Translations under genes and position numbers: made by a program
Assembly (NCBI GenBank): GCA_036172665.1
Contig: CM069875.1
Coordinates: forward strand, 15,593,806-15,657,805
Length of the DNA: 64,000 nt
Reading direction: 5' to 3'
From: Prosopocoilus inquinatus
Taxonomy: Eukaryota; Arthropoda; Insecta; Coleoptera; Lucanidae
The notes under the pieces: generated by a model
The model's database searches: none
Seen by the model: only the letters and a program-made list of their open reading frames with translations
What the model was told of the DNA's origin: nothing
Part shown: piece after piece, positions 36,701 through 50,288 of the stretch
How positions within the stretch are numbered: position 1 is the first letter of the stretch
How the letters are laid out: the number at the start of each line of letters is the position of its first letter

Positions 36701-38667
36701 AAAGTTCTCGGACGCAGCAGAAGCTGGAAATAGTTTTGAACGAACCAACACGTATTCGTCTTGTTCCTGTGATGTATCTAATCGATCCTTACTTATCTAT
36801 CATGTTATTTGACGTTTGGATGGACTCCAGTATCTCTGATGTGAGATACGAAATTTTCGGACGCAGCAGAAGCTGGAAATAGTTTTAAACGAAACAACAC
36901 GCATTAGCGTTGTTCCTGTGATGTATCTAAACGATCCTTACTTATCTAACATGTTATTTGACGTTTGGATGGACTCCAGTAAGTCTGATGTGAGATACAA
37001 AGTTTTTGGACGCAGCAGGAGCTGGAAATAGTTTTAAACGAAACAACACGTATTAGCGTTGTTCCTGTGATGTATCTAATCGATCCTTACTCATCTATCA
37101 TGTTATTTGGCGTTTCGATGGACTCCAGTAACTTTGATGTGAGATAAGAAGTTCCCGGACGCAGCTGAAGCTGGAAATAGTTTTAAAGGAAACAACACGT
37201 ACTAGCGTTGTTCCTGTGATGTATCTAATCGATCCTTACTCATCTATCATGTTATTTGGCGTTTCGATGGACTCCAGTAGCTCTGATGTGAGATACGACG
37301 TTTTCGGACGCAGCAGAAGCTGGAAATACTTTTAAAGGAAACAACATGTACTAGCGTTGTTCCTGTGATGTATCTAATCGATCCTTACTCATCTATCAAT
37401 TTATTTGGCGTTTCGATGGACTCCAGTAGCTCTGATGTGAGATACGACGTTTTCGGACGCAGCAGAAGCTGGAAATAGTTTTAAACGAAACAACACGTAT
37501 TAGCGTTGTTCCTGTGATGTATCTAATCGATCCTTACTCATCTATCATGTTATTTGGCGTTTCGATGGACTCCAGTAGCTCTGATGTGAGATACGACGTT
37601 TTCGGACGAAGCAGAAGCTGGAAATAGTTTTAAACGAAACAACACGCATTAGCGTTGTTCCTGTGATGTATCTAAACGATCCTTACTCATCTATCATGTT
37701 ATTTGACGTTTGGATGGACTCCAGTAACTCTGATGTGAGATACAAAGTTTTTGGACGCAGCAGAAGCTGGAAATAGTTTAGAACGAAAAAACACGTATTA
37801 GCGTTGTTCCTGTGATGTATCTAATTGATCCTTACTTAGCTACTATGTTATTTGACGTTTCGATAGACTCCAGTAACTCTAATGTGAGATACGAAATTTT
37901 CGGACGCAGCAGCAGCTGGAAATAGTTTTAAACGAAACAACACGTATTAGCGTTGTACCTGTGATGTATCTAATCGATCCTTACTCATCTATCATGTCAT
38001 TTGACGTTTGGATGGACTCCAGTATCTCTGATGTGAGATACGAAATTTTCGGACGCAGCAGAAGCTGGAAATAGTTTTAAACGAAACAACACGCATTAGC
38101 GTTGTTCCTGTGATGTATCTAAACAATCCTTACTTATCTAACATGTTATTTGACGTTTGGATGGACTCCAGTAAGTCTGATGTGTGATACAAAGTTTTTG
38201 GACGCAGCAGGAGCTGGAAATAGTTTTAAACGAAACAACACGTATTAGCGTTGTTCCTGAGCTGTATCTAATCGATCCTTACTCATTTATCATGTTATTT
38301 GGCGTTTCGATGGACTCCAGTAACTCTCATGTGAGATACAAAGTTCTCGGACGCAGCAGAAGCTGGAAATAGTTTTAAACGAAACAACACGCATTAGCGT
38401 TGTTCCTGTGATGTATCTAATCGATACTTACTCATCTATCATGTTATTTGACGTTTCTGTGGACTCCAGTAACTCTAATGTGAGAAACGAAATTTTCGGA
38501 CGCAGCAGAAGCTGGAAATAGTTTTAAACGAAACAACACATATTAGCGTTGTTCCTGTGATGTAACTAATCGATCCTTACTTAGCTACTATGTTATTTGA
38601 CGTTTCGATAGACTCCAGTAACTCTAATGTGAGATACGAAATTTTCGGACGCAGCAGCAGCTGGAAA
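33751..38667. repeat. 33-monomer segment, partner of 24513-29578
   Basis: Second copy of the 34-monomer segment, one monomer shorter because of the chimeric monomer at 37923-38071. Its first 15 monomers (33751-35985) are also the long member of the tandem pair with 31814-33750. Private changes include GAGATAAGAAGTTCCCGG near 37141 and GACGTTTCTGTGG near 38450. It ends where the monomer at 38668 switches to another subtype. Confidence 0.88.
37923..38071. repeat. Chimeric monomer marking a one-unit deletion
   Basis: The left part carries GTTGTACCTG, the signature of the monomer at 28685-28833 in the partner. The right part carries CATGTCATTTG and CAGCAGAAGCTGG, the signature of the following partner monomer at 28834-28982. 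The two partner monomers have been fused into one, with the switch between about 37960 and 37997. After this point the offset to the partner falls from 62 to 61 monomers. Confidence 0.9.
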
Positions 38668-41051
38668 TAGTTTTAAACGAAACAACACGTACTAGCGTTG
38701 TTCCTGTGATGTATCTAATCGATCCTTACTCATCTATCATGTTATTTGGCGTTTCGATGGACTCCAGTAGCTCTGATGTGAGATACGACGTTTTCGGACG
38801 CAGCAGAAGCTGGAAATAGTTTTAAACGAAACAACACGCATTAGCGTTGTTCCTGTGATGTATCTAAACGATCCTTACTTATCTAACATGTTATTTGACG
38901 TTTGGATGGACTCCAGTAAGTCTGATGTGAGATACAAAGTTTTTGGACGCAGCAGGAGCTGGAAATAGTTTTAAACGAAACAACACGTATTAGCGTTGTT
39001 CCTGTGATGTATCTAATCGATCCTTACTCATCTATCATGTTATTTGGCGTTTCGATGGACTCCAGTAACTTTGATGTGAGATACGAAGTTCTCGGACGCA
39101 GCTGAAGCTGGAAATAGTTTTAAAGGAAACAACACGTATTAGCGTTGTTCCTGTGATGTATCTAATCGATCCTTACTCATCTATCATGTTATTTGGCGTT
39201 TCGATGGACTCCAGTAACTCTGATGTGAGATACGACGTTTTCGGACGCAGCAGAAGCTGGAAATAGTTTTAAATGAAACAACACGCATTAGCGTTGTTCC
39301 TGTGATGTATCTAATCGATCCTTACTCATCTATCATGTTATTTGACGTTTGAATGGACTCCAGTAACTCTCATGTGAGATACAAAGTTTTTGGACGCAGC
39401 AGGAGCTAGAAATAGTTTTAAACGAAACAACACGTATTAGCGTTGTTCCTGTACTGTATCTAATCGATCCTTACTCATCTATCATGTTATTTGGCGTTTC
39501 GATGGACTCCAGTAGCTCTGATGTGAGATACGACGTTTTCGGACGAAGCAGAAGCTGGAAATAGTTTTAAACGAAACAATACGCATTAGCGTTGTTCCTG
39601 TGATGTATCTAATCGATCCTTACTTATCTATCATGTTATTTGGCGTTTCGATGGACTCCAGTAACTTTGATGTTAGATACGAAGTTCTCGGACGCAGCTG
39701 AAGCTGGAAATAGTTTTAAATGAAACAACACGTATTAGCGTTGTTCCTGTGATGTATCTAATCGATCCTTACTCATCTATCATGTTATTTGGCGTTTCGA
39801 TGGACTCCAGTAACTTTGATGTGAGATACGAAGTTCTCGGACGCAGCTGAAGCTGGAAATAGTTTTAAAGGAAACAACACGTATTAGCGTTGTTCCTGTG
39901 ATGTATCTAATCGATCCTTCTTCATCTATCATGTTATTTGACGTTTGGATGGACTCCAGTATCTCTGATGTGAGATACGATATCTTCGTACGCAGCATAA
40001 GCTGGAAATAGTTTTAAACGAAACAACACGCATTAGCGTTGTTCCTGTGATCTATCTAAACGATCCTTACTTATCTAACATGTTATTTGACGTTTCGATG
40101 GACTCAAGTAACTCTGATGTGAGATACGATGTTTTCGGACGCAGCAGAAGCTGGAAATAGTTTTAAACTTAACAACACGCATTAGCGATGTTCCTGTGAT
40201 GTACCTAATCGATCCTTACTCATCTATCATGTTATTTTAAGTTTGGATGGACTCCAGTAACTCTGATGTGAGATACAAAGTTTTTGGACGCAGCAGGAGC
40301 TGGAAATAGTTTTAAACGAAACAACACGTATTAGCGTTGTTCCTGTGATGTATCTAATCGATCCTTACTCATCTATCATGTTATTTGGCGTTTCGATGGA
40401 CTCCAGTAACTTTGATGTGAGATACGAAGTTCTCGGACGCAGCTGAAGCTGGAAATAGTTTTAAAGGAAACAACACGTACTAGCGTTGTTCCTGTGATGT
40501 ATCTAATCGATCCTTACTCATCTATCATGTTATTTGACGTTTGAATGGACTCCAGTAACTCTCATGTGAGATACAAAGTTCTCGGACGCAGCAGAAGCTG
40601 GAAATAGTTTTGAACGAACCAACACGTATTCGTCTTGTTCCTGTGATGTATCTAATCGATCCTTACTTATCTATCATGTTATTTGACGTTTGGATGGACT
40701 CCAGTATCTCTGATGTGAGATACGAAATTTTCGGACGCAGCAGAAGCTGGAAATAGTTTTAAACGAAACAACACGCATTAGCGTTGTTCCTGTGATGTAT
40801 CTAAACGATCCTTACTTATCTAACATGTTATTTGACGTTTGGATGGACTCCAGTAAGTCTGATGTGAGATACAAAGTTTTTGGACGCAGCAGGAGCTGGA
40901 AATAGTTTTAAACGAAACAACACGTATTAGCGTTGTTCCTGTGATGTATCTAATCGATCCTTACTCATCTATCATGTTATTTGGCGTTTCGATGGACTCC
41001 ACTAACTTTGATGTGAGATACGAAGTTCTCGGACGCAGCTGAAGCTGGAAA
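38668..41051. repeat. Mosaic of pieces from neighbouring HORs
   Basis: 38668-39412 (five monomers) matches 31367-32111 at 7,301 bp offset. A chimeric monomer at 39264-39412 (left TTTGAATGG type, right AGTTTTTGG with GAGCTAG) then leads into the CCTGTACTG subtype near 39450. From about 40.0 to 41.0 kb the sequence matches 36.17-37.17 kb at 26 monomers offset (GTGATCTATC at 36173 and 40047). Private changes include AAACTTAACAAC near 40166, TTCGTACGC near 39986 and CCTTCTTCATC near 39917. No gene is present. Confidence 0.8.
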
Positions 41052-42243
41052 TAGTTTTAAACGAAACAACACGTATTAGCGTTGTTCCTGTGCTGTATCT
41101 AATCGATCCTTACTTATCTATCATGTTATTTGACGTTTCGATGCACTCCAGTAACTCTGATGAGAGATACGACGTTTTCGGACGCAGCAGAAGCTGGAAA
41201 TAGTTTTAAACGAAACAACACGTATTAGCGTTGTTCCTGTGATGTATCTAAACGATCCTTACTCATCTATCATGTTATTTGAAGTTTGGATGGACTCCAG
41301 TAACTCTGATGTGAGATACAAAGTTTTTGGACGCAGCAGAAGCTGGAAATAGTTTAGAACGAAAAAACACGTATTAGCGTTGTTCCTGTGATGTAACTAA
41401 TCGATCCTTACTCACCTATCATGTTATTTGAAGTTTGGACGGACTCCAGTAACTCTGATGAGAGATACAAAGTTCTCGGACGCAGTAGAAGCTGGAAATA
41501 GTTTTAAACGAAACAACACGCATTAGCGTTGTTCCTGTGATGTATCTAAACGATCCTTACTTATCTAACATGTTATTTGACGTTTGGATGGACTCCAGTA
41601 AGTCTGATGTGAGATACAAAGTTTTTGGACGCAGCAGGAGCTGGAAATAGTTTTAAACGAAACAACACGTATTAGCGTTGTTCCTGTGATGTATCTAATC
41701 GATCCTTACTCATCTATAATGTTATTTGGCGTTTCGATGGACTCCAGTAACTTTGATGTGAGATACGAAGTTCTCGGACGCAGCTGAAGCTGGAAATAGT
41801 TTTAAAGGAAACAACACGTACTAGCGTTGTTCCTGTGATGTATCTAATCGATCCTTACTCATCTATCATGTTATTTGGCGTTTCGATGGACTCCAGTAGC
41901 TCTGATGTGAGATACGACGTTTTCGGACGCAGCAGAAGCTGGAAATAGTTTTAAACGAAACAACACGCATTAGCGTTGTTCCTGTGATGTATCTAATCGA
42001 TACTTACTCATCTATCATGTTATTTGACGTTTCGATGGACTCCAGTAACTCTAATGTGAGAAACGAAATTTTCGGACGCAGCAGAAGCTGGAAATAGTTT
42101 TAAACGAAACAACACGCATTAGTGTTGTTCCTGTGATGTATCTAATCGATCCTTACTCATCTATCATGTTATTTGACGTTTGGATGGACTCCAGTAAGTC
42201 TGATGTGAGATACAAAGTTTTTGGACGCAGCAGGAGCTAGAAA
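41052..42243. repeat. 8-monomer unit, copy 1 (1,192 bp)
   Basis: The unit begins with the subtype CCTGTGCTGTATC plus GATGCACTCC and GATGAGAGATACGACG. This marker is at 41091 and again at 42283, exactly eight monomers later. The unit also contains a TAGTTTAGAACG monomer (41350). It ends with a GAGCTAGAAATAG monomer carrying CATTAGTGTTG near 42119. The same eight-subtype order reappears at 53269-54460. Confidence 0.88.
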
Positions 42244-43136
42244 TAGTTTTAAACGAAACAACACGTATTAGCGTTGTTCCTGTGCTGTATCTAATCGATC
42301 CTTACTTATCTATCATGTTATTTGACGTTTCGATGCACTCCAGTAACTCTGATGAGAGATACGACGTTTTCGGACGCAGCAGAAGCTGGAAATAGTTTTA
42401 AACGAAACAACACGTATTAGCGTTGTTCCTGTGATGTATCTAAACGATCCTTACTCATCTATCATGTTATTTGAAGTTTGGATGGACTCCAGTAACTCTG
42501 ATGTGAGATACAAATTTTTGGACGCAGCAGAAGCTGGTAATAGTTTAGAACGAAAAAACACGTATTAGCGTTGTTCCTGTGATGTAACTAATCGATCCTT
42601 ACTCACCTATCATGTTATTTGACGTTTGGATGGACTCCAGTAACTCTGATGAGAGATACAAAGTTCTCGGACGCAGTAGAAGCTGGAAATAGTTTTAAAC
42701 GAAACAACACGCATTAGCGTTGTTCCTGTGATGTATCTAAACGATCCTTACTTATCTAACATGTTATTTGACGTTTGGATGGACTCCAGTAAGTCTGATG
42801 TGAGACACAAAGTCTTTGGACGCAGCAGGAGCTGGAAATAGTTTTAAACGAAACAACACGTATTAGCGTTGTTCCTGTGATGTATCTAATCGATCCTTAC
42901 TCATCTATCATGTTATTTGGCGTTTCGATGGACTCCAGTAACTTTGATGTGAGATACGAAGTTCTCGGACGCAGCTGAAGCTGGAAATAGTTTTAAAGGA
43001 AACAACACGTACTAGCGTTGTTCCTGTGATGTATCTAATCGATCCTTACTCATCTATCATGTTATTTGGCGTTTCGATGGACTCCAGTAGCTCTGATGTG
43101 AGATACGACGTTTTCGGACGCAGCAGAAGCTGGAAA
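42244..43136. repeat. 8-monomer unit, partial copy 2 (six monomers)
   Basis: Six monomers repeat the order of 41052-41945. The seventh position is then occupied by a different subtype (AAATGAAACAACACGC with GACTCTAG). This copy shares the rare ending CTGGTAATAG with the block at 56100-56993, 93 monomers away, but not with 41052-42243 or 53269-54460. It is therefore a closer relative of the distant block than of its neighbour. Confidence 0.85.
42393..42540. repeat. 148-bp monomer with a 1-bp deletion
   Basis: Near 42514 the monomer reads ACAAATTTTTGGACG where its relatives read ACAAAGTTTTTGGACG. The related block at 56100-56993 has the normal length, so the loss is private to this copy and recent. 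It shifts the register of all following monomers by one base. Confidence 0.9.
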
Positions 43137-46100
43137 TAGTTTTAAATGAAACAACACGCATTAGCGTTGTTCCTGTGATGTATCTAGTCGATCCTTACTC
43201 ATCTATCATGTTATTTGACGTTTCGATGGACTCTAGTAACTCTGATGTGAGATACGAAGTTTTTGGACGCAGCAGGAGCTGGAAATAGTTTTAAACGAAA
43301 CAACACGTATTAGCGTTGTTCCTGTGATGTATCTAATCGATCCTTATTCATCTATCATGTTATTTGACGTTTGGATGGACTCCAGTATCTCTGATGTGAG
43401 ATACGATATCTTCGGACGCAGCATAAGCTGGAAATAGTTTTAAACGAAACAACACGCATTAGCGTTGTTCCTGTGATGTATCTAATCGATCCTTACTTAT
43501 CTAACATGTTATTTGACGTTTCGATGGACTCAAGTAACTCTGATGTGAGATACGATGTTTTCGGACGCAGCAGAAGCTGGAAATAGTTTTAATCGAAACA
43601 ACACGCATTAGCGTTGTTCCTGTGATGTATCTAAACGATCCTTACTTATCTAACATGTTATTTGACGTTTGGATGGACTCCAGTAAGTCTGATGTGAGAT
43701 ACAAAGTTTTTGGACGCAGCAGGAGCTGGAAATAGTTTTAAACGAAACAACACGTATTAGCGTTGTTCCTGTGATGTATCTAATCGATCCTTACTTATCT
43801 AACATGTCATTTGATGTTTGGATGGACTCCAGTAACTTTGATGTGAGATACGACGTTTTCGGACGCAGCAGATGCTGGAAATAGATTTAAACGAAACAAC
43901 ACGCATTAGCGTTGTTCCTGTTATGTATCTAATCGATCCTTACTCATCTATCATGTTATTTGACGTTTCGATGGACTCTAGTAACTCTGATGTGAGATAC
44001 GAAGTTTTTGGACGCAGCAGGAGCTGGAAATAGTTTTAAACGAAACAATACGCATTAGCGTTGTTCCTGTGATGTATCTAATCGATCCTTACTTATCTAT
44101 CATGTTATTTGGCGTTTCGATGGCCTCCAGTAACTTTGATGTGAGATACGAAGTTCTCGGACGCAGCTGAAGCTGGAAATAGTTTTAAATGAAACAACAC
44201 GTATTAGCGTTGTTCCTGTGATGTATCTAATCGATCCTTACTCATCTATCATGTTACTTGGCGTTTCGATGGACTCCAGTAACTTTGATGTGAGATACGA
44301 AGTTCTCGGACGCAGCTGAAGCTGGAAATAGTTTTAAAGGAAACAACACGTATTAGCGTTGTTCCTGTGATGTATCTAATCGATCCTTACTCATCTATCA
44401 TGTTATTTGGCGTTTCGATGGACTCCAGTAACTTTGATGTGAGATACGAAGTTCTCGGACGCAGCTGAAGCTGGAAATAGTTTTAAATGAAACAACACGT
44501 ATTAGCGTTGTTCCTGTGATGTATCTAATCGATCCGTACTCATCTATCATGTTATTTGGCGTTTCGATGGACTCCAGTAACTCTGATGTGAGATACGACG
44601 TTTTCGGACGCAGCAGAAGCTGGAAATAGTTTTAAATGAAACAACACGCATTAGCTTTGTTCCTGTGATGTATCTAATCGATCCTTACTCATCTATCATG
44701 TTATTTGACGTTTGAATGGACTCCAGTAACTCTCATGTGAGATACAAAGTTCTCGGACGCAGCAGAAGCTGGAAATAGTTTTGAACGAAACAACACGTAT
44801 TCGTCTTGTTCCTGTGATGTATCCAATCGATCCTTACTTATCTATCATTTTATTTGACGTTTGGATGGACTCCAGTATCTCTGATGTGAGATACGAAATT
44901 TTCGGACGCAGCAGATGCTGGAAATAGATTTAAACGAAACAACACGCATTAGCGTTGTTCCTGTTATGTATCTAATCGATCCTTACTCATCTATCATGTT
45001 ATTTGACGTTTCGATGGACTCTAGTAACTCTGATGTGAGATACGAAGTTTTTGGACGCAGCAGGAGCTGGAAATAGTTTTAAACGAAACAATACGCATTA
45101 GCGTTGTTCCTGTGATGTATCTAATCGATCCTTACTTATCTATCATGTTATTTGGCGTTTCGATGGCCTCCAGTAACTTTGATGTGAGATACGAAGTTCT
45201 CGGACGCAGCTGAAGCTGGAAATAGTTTTAAATGAAACAACACGTATTAGCGTTGTTCCTGTGATGTATCTAATCGATCCTTACTCATCTATCATGTTAT
45301 TTGGCGTTTCGATGGACTCCAGTAGCTCTGATGTGAGATACGAGGTTTTCGGACGCAGCAGAAGCTGGAAATAGTTTTAAATGAAAGAACACGCATTAGC
45401 GTTGTTCCTGTTATGTATCTAATCGATCCTTACTCATCTATCATGTTATTTGACGTTTCGATGGACTCTAGTAACTCTGATGTGAGATACGAAGTTTTTG
45501 GACGCAGCAGGAGCTGGAAATAGTTTTAAACGAAACAATACGCATTAGCGTTGTTCCTGTGATGTATCTAATCGATCCTTACTTATCTATCATGTTATTT
45601 GACGTTTGGATGGACTCCAGTATCTCTGATGTGAGATACGATATCTTCGGACGCAGCATAAGCTGGAAATAGTTTTAAACGAAACAACACGCATTAGCGT
45701 TGTTCCTGTGATGTATCTAATCGATCCTTACTTATCTAACATGTTATTTGACGTTTCGATGGACTCAAGTAACTCTGATGTGAGATACGATGTTTTCGGA
45801 CGCAGCAGAAGCTGGAAATAGTTTTAATCGAAACAACACGCATTAGCGATGTTCCTGTGATGTATCTAATCGATCCTTACTCATCTATCATGTTATTTTA
45901 CGTTTGGATGGACTCCAGTAACTCTGATGTGAGATACGAAGTTTTTGGACGCAGCAGGAGCTGGAAATAGTTTTAAACGAAACAACACGTATTAGCGTTG
46001 TTCCTGTGATGTATCTAATCGATCCTTACTCATCTATCATGTTATTTGACGTTTGGATGTACTCCAGTATCTATGATGTGAGATACGAAATCTTCGGACG

Positions 46101-48798
46101 CAGCATAAGCTGGAAATAGTTTTGAACGAAACAACACGCATTAGCGTTGTTCCTGTGATGTATCTAATCGATCCTTACTCATCTATCATGTTACTTGGCG
46201 TTTCGATGGACTCCAGTAACTTTGATGTGAGATACGAAGTTCTCGGACGCAGCTGAAGCTGGAAATAGTTTTAAAGGAAACAACACGTATTAGCGTTGTT
46301 CCTGTGATGTATCTAATCGATCCTTACTCATCTATCATGTTATTTGGCGTTTCGATGGACTCCAGTAACTCTGATGTGAGATACGACGTTTTCGGACGCA
46401 GCAGAAGCTGGAAATAGTTTTAAATGAAACAACACGCATTAGCTTTGTTCCTGTGATGTATCTAATCGATCCTTACTCATCTATCATGTTATTTGACGTT
46501 TGAATGGACTCCAGTAACTCTCATGTGAGATACAAAGTTCTCGGACGCAGCAGAAGCTGGAAATAGTTTTGAACGAAACAACACGTTTTCGTCTTGTTCC
46601 TGTGATGTATCCAATCGATCCTTACTTATCTATCATTTTATTTGACGTTTGGATGGACTCCAGTATCTCTGATGTGAGATACAAAGTTTTTGGACGCAGC
46701 AGGAGCTGGAAATAGTTTTAAACGAAACAACACGCATTAGCGTTGTTCCTGTGATGTATCTAATCGATCCTTACTTATCTAACATGTCATTTGATGTTTG
46801 GATGGACTCCAGTAACTTTGATGTGAGATACGACGTTTTCGGACGCAGCAGATGCTGGAAATAGATTTAAACGAAACAACACGCATTAGCGTTGTTCCTG
46901 TTATGTATCTAATCGATCCTTACTCATCTATCATGTTATTTGACGTTTCGATGGACTCTAGTAACTCTGATGTGAGATACGAAGTTTTTGGACGCAGCAG
47001 GAGCTGGAAATAGTTTTAAACGAAACAATACGCATTAGCGTTGTTCCTGTGATGTATCTAATCGATCCTTACTTATCTATCATGTTATTTGGCGTTTCGA
47101 TGGACTCCAGTAACTTTGATGTGAGATACGAAGTTCTCGGACGCAGCTGAAGCTGGAAATAGTTTTAAATGAAACAACACGTATTAGCGTTGTTCCTGTG
47201 ATGTATCTAATCGATCCTTACTCATCTATCATGTTATTTGGCGTTTCGATGGACTCCAGTAGCTCTGATGTGAGATACGAGGTTTTCGGACGCAGCAGAA
47301 GCTGGAAATAGTTTTAAATGAAAGAACACGCATTAGCGTTGTTCCTGTGATGTATCTAATCGATCCTTACTCATCTATCATGTTATTTGACGTTTCGATG
47401 GACTCTAGTAACTCTGATGTGAGATACGAAGTTTTTGGACGCAGCAGGAGCTGGAAATAGTTTTAAACGAAACAACACGTATTAGCGTTGTTCCTGTGAT
47501 GTATCTAATCGATACTTACTCATCTATCATGTTATTTGACGTTTCGGTGGACTCCAGTAACTCTAATGTGAGAAACGAAATTTTCGGACGCAGCAGAAGC
47601 TGGAAATAGTTTTAAACGAAACAACACATATTAGCGTTGTTCCTGTGATGTAACTAATCGATCCTTACTTAGCTACTATGTTATTTGACGTTTCGATAGA
47701 CTCCAGTAACTCTAATGTGAGATACGAAATTTTCGGACGCAGCAGCAGCTGGAAATAGTTTTAAACGAAACAACACATATTAGCGTTGTTCCTGTGATGT
47801 AACTAATCGATCCTTACTCACCTATCATGTTATTTGACGTTTGGACGGACTCCAGTAACTCTGATGAGAGATACAAAGTTCTCGGACGCAGTAGAAGCTG
47901 GAAATAGTTTTCAACGAAACAACACGTATTAGCGTTGTTCCTGTGATGTATCTAATCGATCCTTATTCATCTATCATGTTATTTGACGTTTGGATGGACT
48001 CCAGTATCTCTGATGTGAGATACGATATCTTCGGACGCAGCATAAGCTGGAAATAGTTTTAAACGAAACAACACGCATTAGCGTTGTTCCTGTGATGTAT
48101 CTAATCGATCCTTACTCATCTATCATGTTATTTGGCGTTTCGATGGACTCCAGTAACTTTGATGTGAGATACGAAGTTTTCGGACGCAGCAGAAGCTGGA
48201 AATAGTTTTAAACGAAACAACACGTATTAGCGTTGTTCCTGTGATGTATCTAATCGATCCTTACTCATCTATCATGTTATTTGGCGTTTCGATGGACTCC
48301 AGTAACTTTGATGTGAGATACGAAGTTCTCGGACGCAGCTGAAGCTGGAAATAGTTTTAAAGGAAACAACACGTACTAGCGTTGTTCCTGTGATGTATCT
48401 AATCGATCCTTACTCATCTATCATGTTATTTGGCGTTTCGATGGACTCCAGTAGCTCTGATGTGAGATACGACGTTTTCGGACGCAGCAGAAGCTGGAAA
48501 TAGTTTTAAACGAAACAACACGCATTAGCGTTGTTCCTGTGATGTATCTAAACGATCCTTACTTACCTAACATGTTATTTGACGTTTGGATGGACTCCAG
48601 TAAGTCTGATGTGAGATACAAAGTTTTTGGACGCAGCAGGAGCTGGAAATAGTTTTAAACGAAACAACACGTATTAGCGTTGTTCCTGTGATGTATCTAA
48701 TCGATCCTTACTCATCTATCATGTTATTTGGCGTTTCGATGGACTCCAGTAACTTTGATGTGAGATACGAAGTTCTCGGACGCAGCTGAAGCTGGAAA
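43137..48798. repeat. Mosaic region with 7-, 13- and 20-monomer spacings
   Basis: The marker GATGCTGGAAATAGATTTAA occurs at 43871, 44914 and 46851, spaced 7 and 13 monomers. The rare GATGGCCTCC occurs near 44121 and 45164, also 7 apart. Segments near 47.5-47.9 kb reuse the first two cassette subtypes. Three monomers have CATGTTACTTGG (near 44251 and 46188, and later at 54980). Order differs from the regular HORs, indicating repeated local exchange. The stretch is satellite only. Confidence 0.8.
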
Positions 48799-49543
48799 TA
48801 GTTTTAAAGGAAACAACACGTATTAGCGTTGTTCCTGTGATGTATCTAATCGATCCTTACTCATCTATCATGTTATTTGGCGTTTCGATGGACTCCAGTA
48901 ACTCTGATGTGAGATACGACGTTTTCGGACGCAGCAGAAGCTGGAAATAGTTTTAAATGAAACAACACGCATTAGCGTTGTTCCTGTGATGTATCTAATC
49001 TATCCTTACTCATCTATCATGTTATTTGACGTTTGAATGGACTCCAGTAACTCTCATGTGAGATACAAAGTTCTCGGACGCAGCAGAAGCTGGAAATAGT
49101 TTTGAACGAAACAACACGTATTCGTCTTGTTCCTGTGATGTATCTAATCGATCCTTACTTATCTATCATGTTATTTGACGTTTGGATGGACTCCAGTATC
49201 TCTGATGTGAGATACGAAATTTTCGGACGCAGCAGAAGCTGGAAATAGTTTTAAACGAAACAACACGCATTAGCGTTGTTCCTGAGCTGTATCTAATCGA
49301 TCCTTACTCATCTATCATGTTATTTGACGTTTGGATGGACTCCAGTATCTCTGATGTGAGATACGAAATTTTCGGGCGCAGCAGGAGCTAGAAATAGTTT
49401 TAAACGAAACAACACGTATTAGCGTTGTTCCTGTGATGTATCTAATCGATCCTTACTCATCTATCATGTTATTTGACGTTTGGATGGACTCCAGTATCTC
49501 TGATGTGAGATACGAAATTTTCGGACGCAGCAGGAGCTGGAAA
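48799..49543. repeat. 5-monomer unit, copy 1 (745 bp)
   Basis: Five monomers that repeat immediately downstream. Both copies share the private change TTCGGGCGCAGC (normally TTCGGACGCAGC) at 49371 and 50116 and the TATTCGTCTTG subtype at 49118 and 49863. The last monomer (49395-49543) ends CAGGAGCTGG, where the second copy ends CAGAAGCTGG, as expected for a chimera at the junction. Confidence 0.87.
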
Positions 49544-50288
49544 TAGTTTTAAACGAAACAACACGTATTAGCGTTGTTCCTGTGATGTATCTAATCGATC
49601 CTTACTCATCTATCATGTTATTTGGCGTTTCGATGGACTCCAGTAACTCTGATGTGAGATACGACGTTTTCGGACGCAGCAGAAGCTGGAAATAGTTTTA
49701 AATGAAACAACACGCATTAGCGTTGTTCCTGTGATGTATCTAATCGATCCTTACTCATCTATCATGTTATTTGACGTTTGAATGGACTCCAGTAACTCTC
49801 ATGTGAGATACAAAGTTCTCGGACGCAGCAGAAGCTGGAAATAGTTTTGAACGAAACAACACGTATTCGTCTTGTTCCTGTGATGTATCTAATCGATCCT
49901 TACTTATCTATCATGTTATTTGACGTTTGGATGGACTCCAGTATCTCTGATGTGAGATACGAAATTTTCGGACGCAGCAGAAGCTGGAAATAGTTTTAAA
50001 CGAAACAACACGCATTAGCGTTGTTCCTGAGCTGTATCTAATCGATCCTTACTCATCTATCATGTTATTTGACGTTTGGATGGACTCCAGTATCTCTGAT
50101 GTGAGATACGAAATTTTCGGGCGCAGCAGGAGCTAGAAATAGTTTTAAACGAAACAACACGTATTAGCGTTGTTCCTGTGATGTATCTAATCGATCCTTA
50201 CTCATCTATCATGTTATTTGACGTTTGGATGGACTCCAGTATCTCTGATGTGAGATACGAAATTTTCGGACGCAGCAGAAGCTGGAAA
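49544..50288. repeat. 5-monomer unit, copy 2 (745 bp)
   Basis: Direct tandem copy of 48799-49543, 745 bp (5 x 149) downstream, carrying the same private TTCGGGC variant. It continues into the subtype TAAACAATCC and then the TGTGTGATAC monomer, as in the regular HOR order. Confidence 0.87.

Noticed and set aside
39780..39998. Minus-strand open frame of 72 codons
   Set aside because: Reverse complement of ordinary monomers, opened by local variants such as CCTTCTTC and TTCGTACGC. Nothing else on that strand supports a gene.
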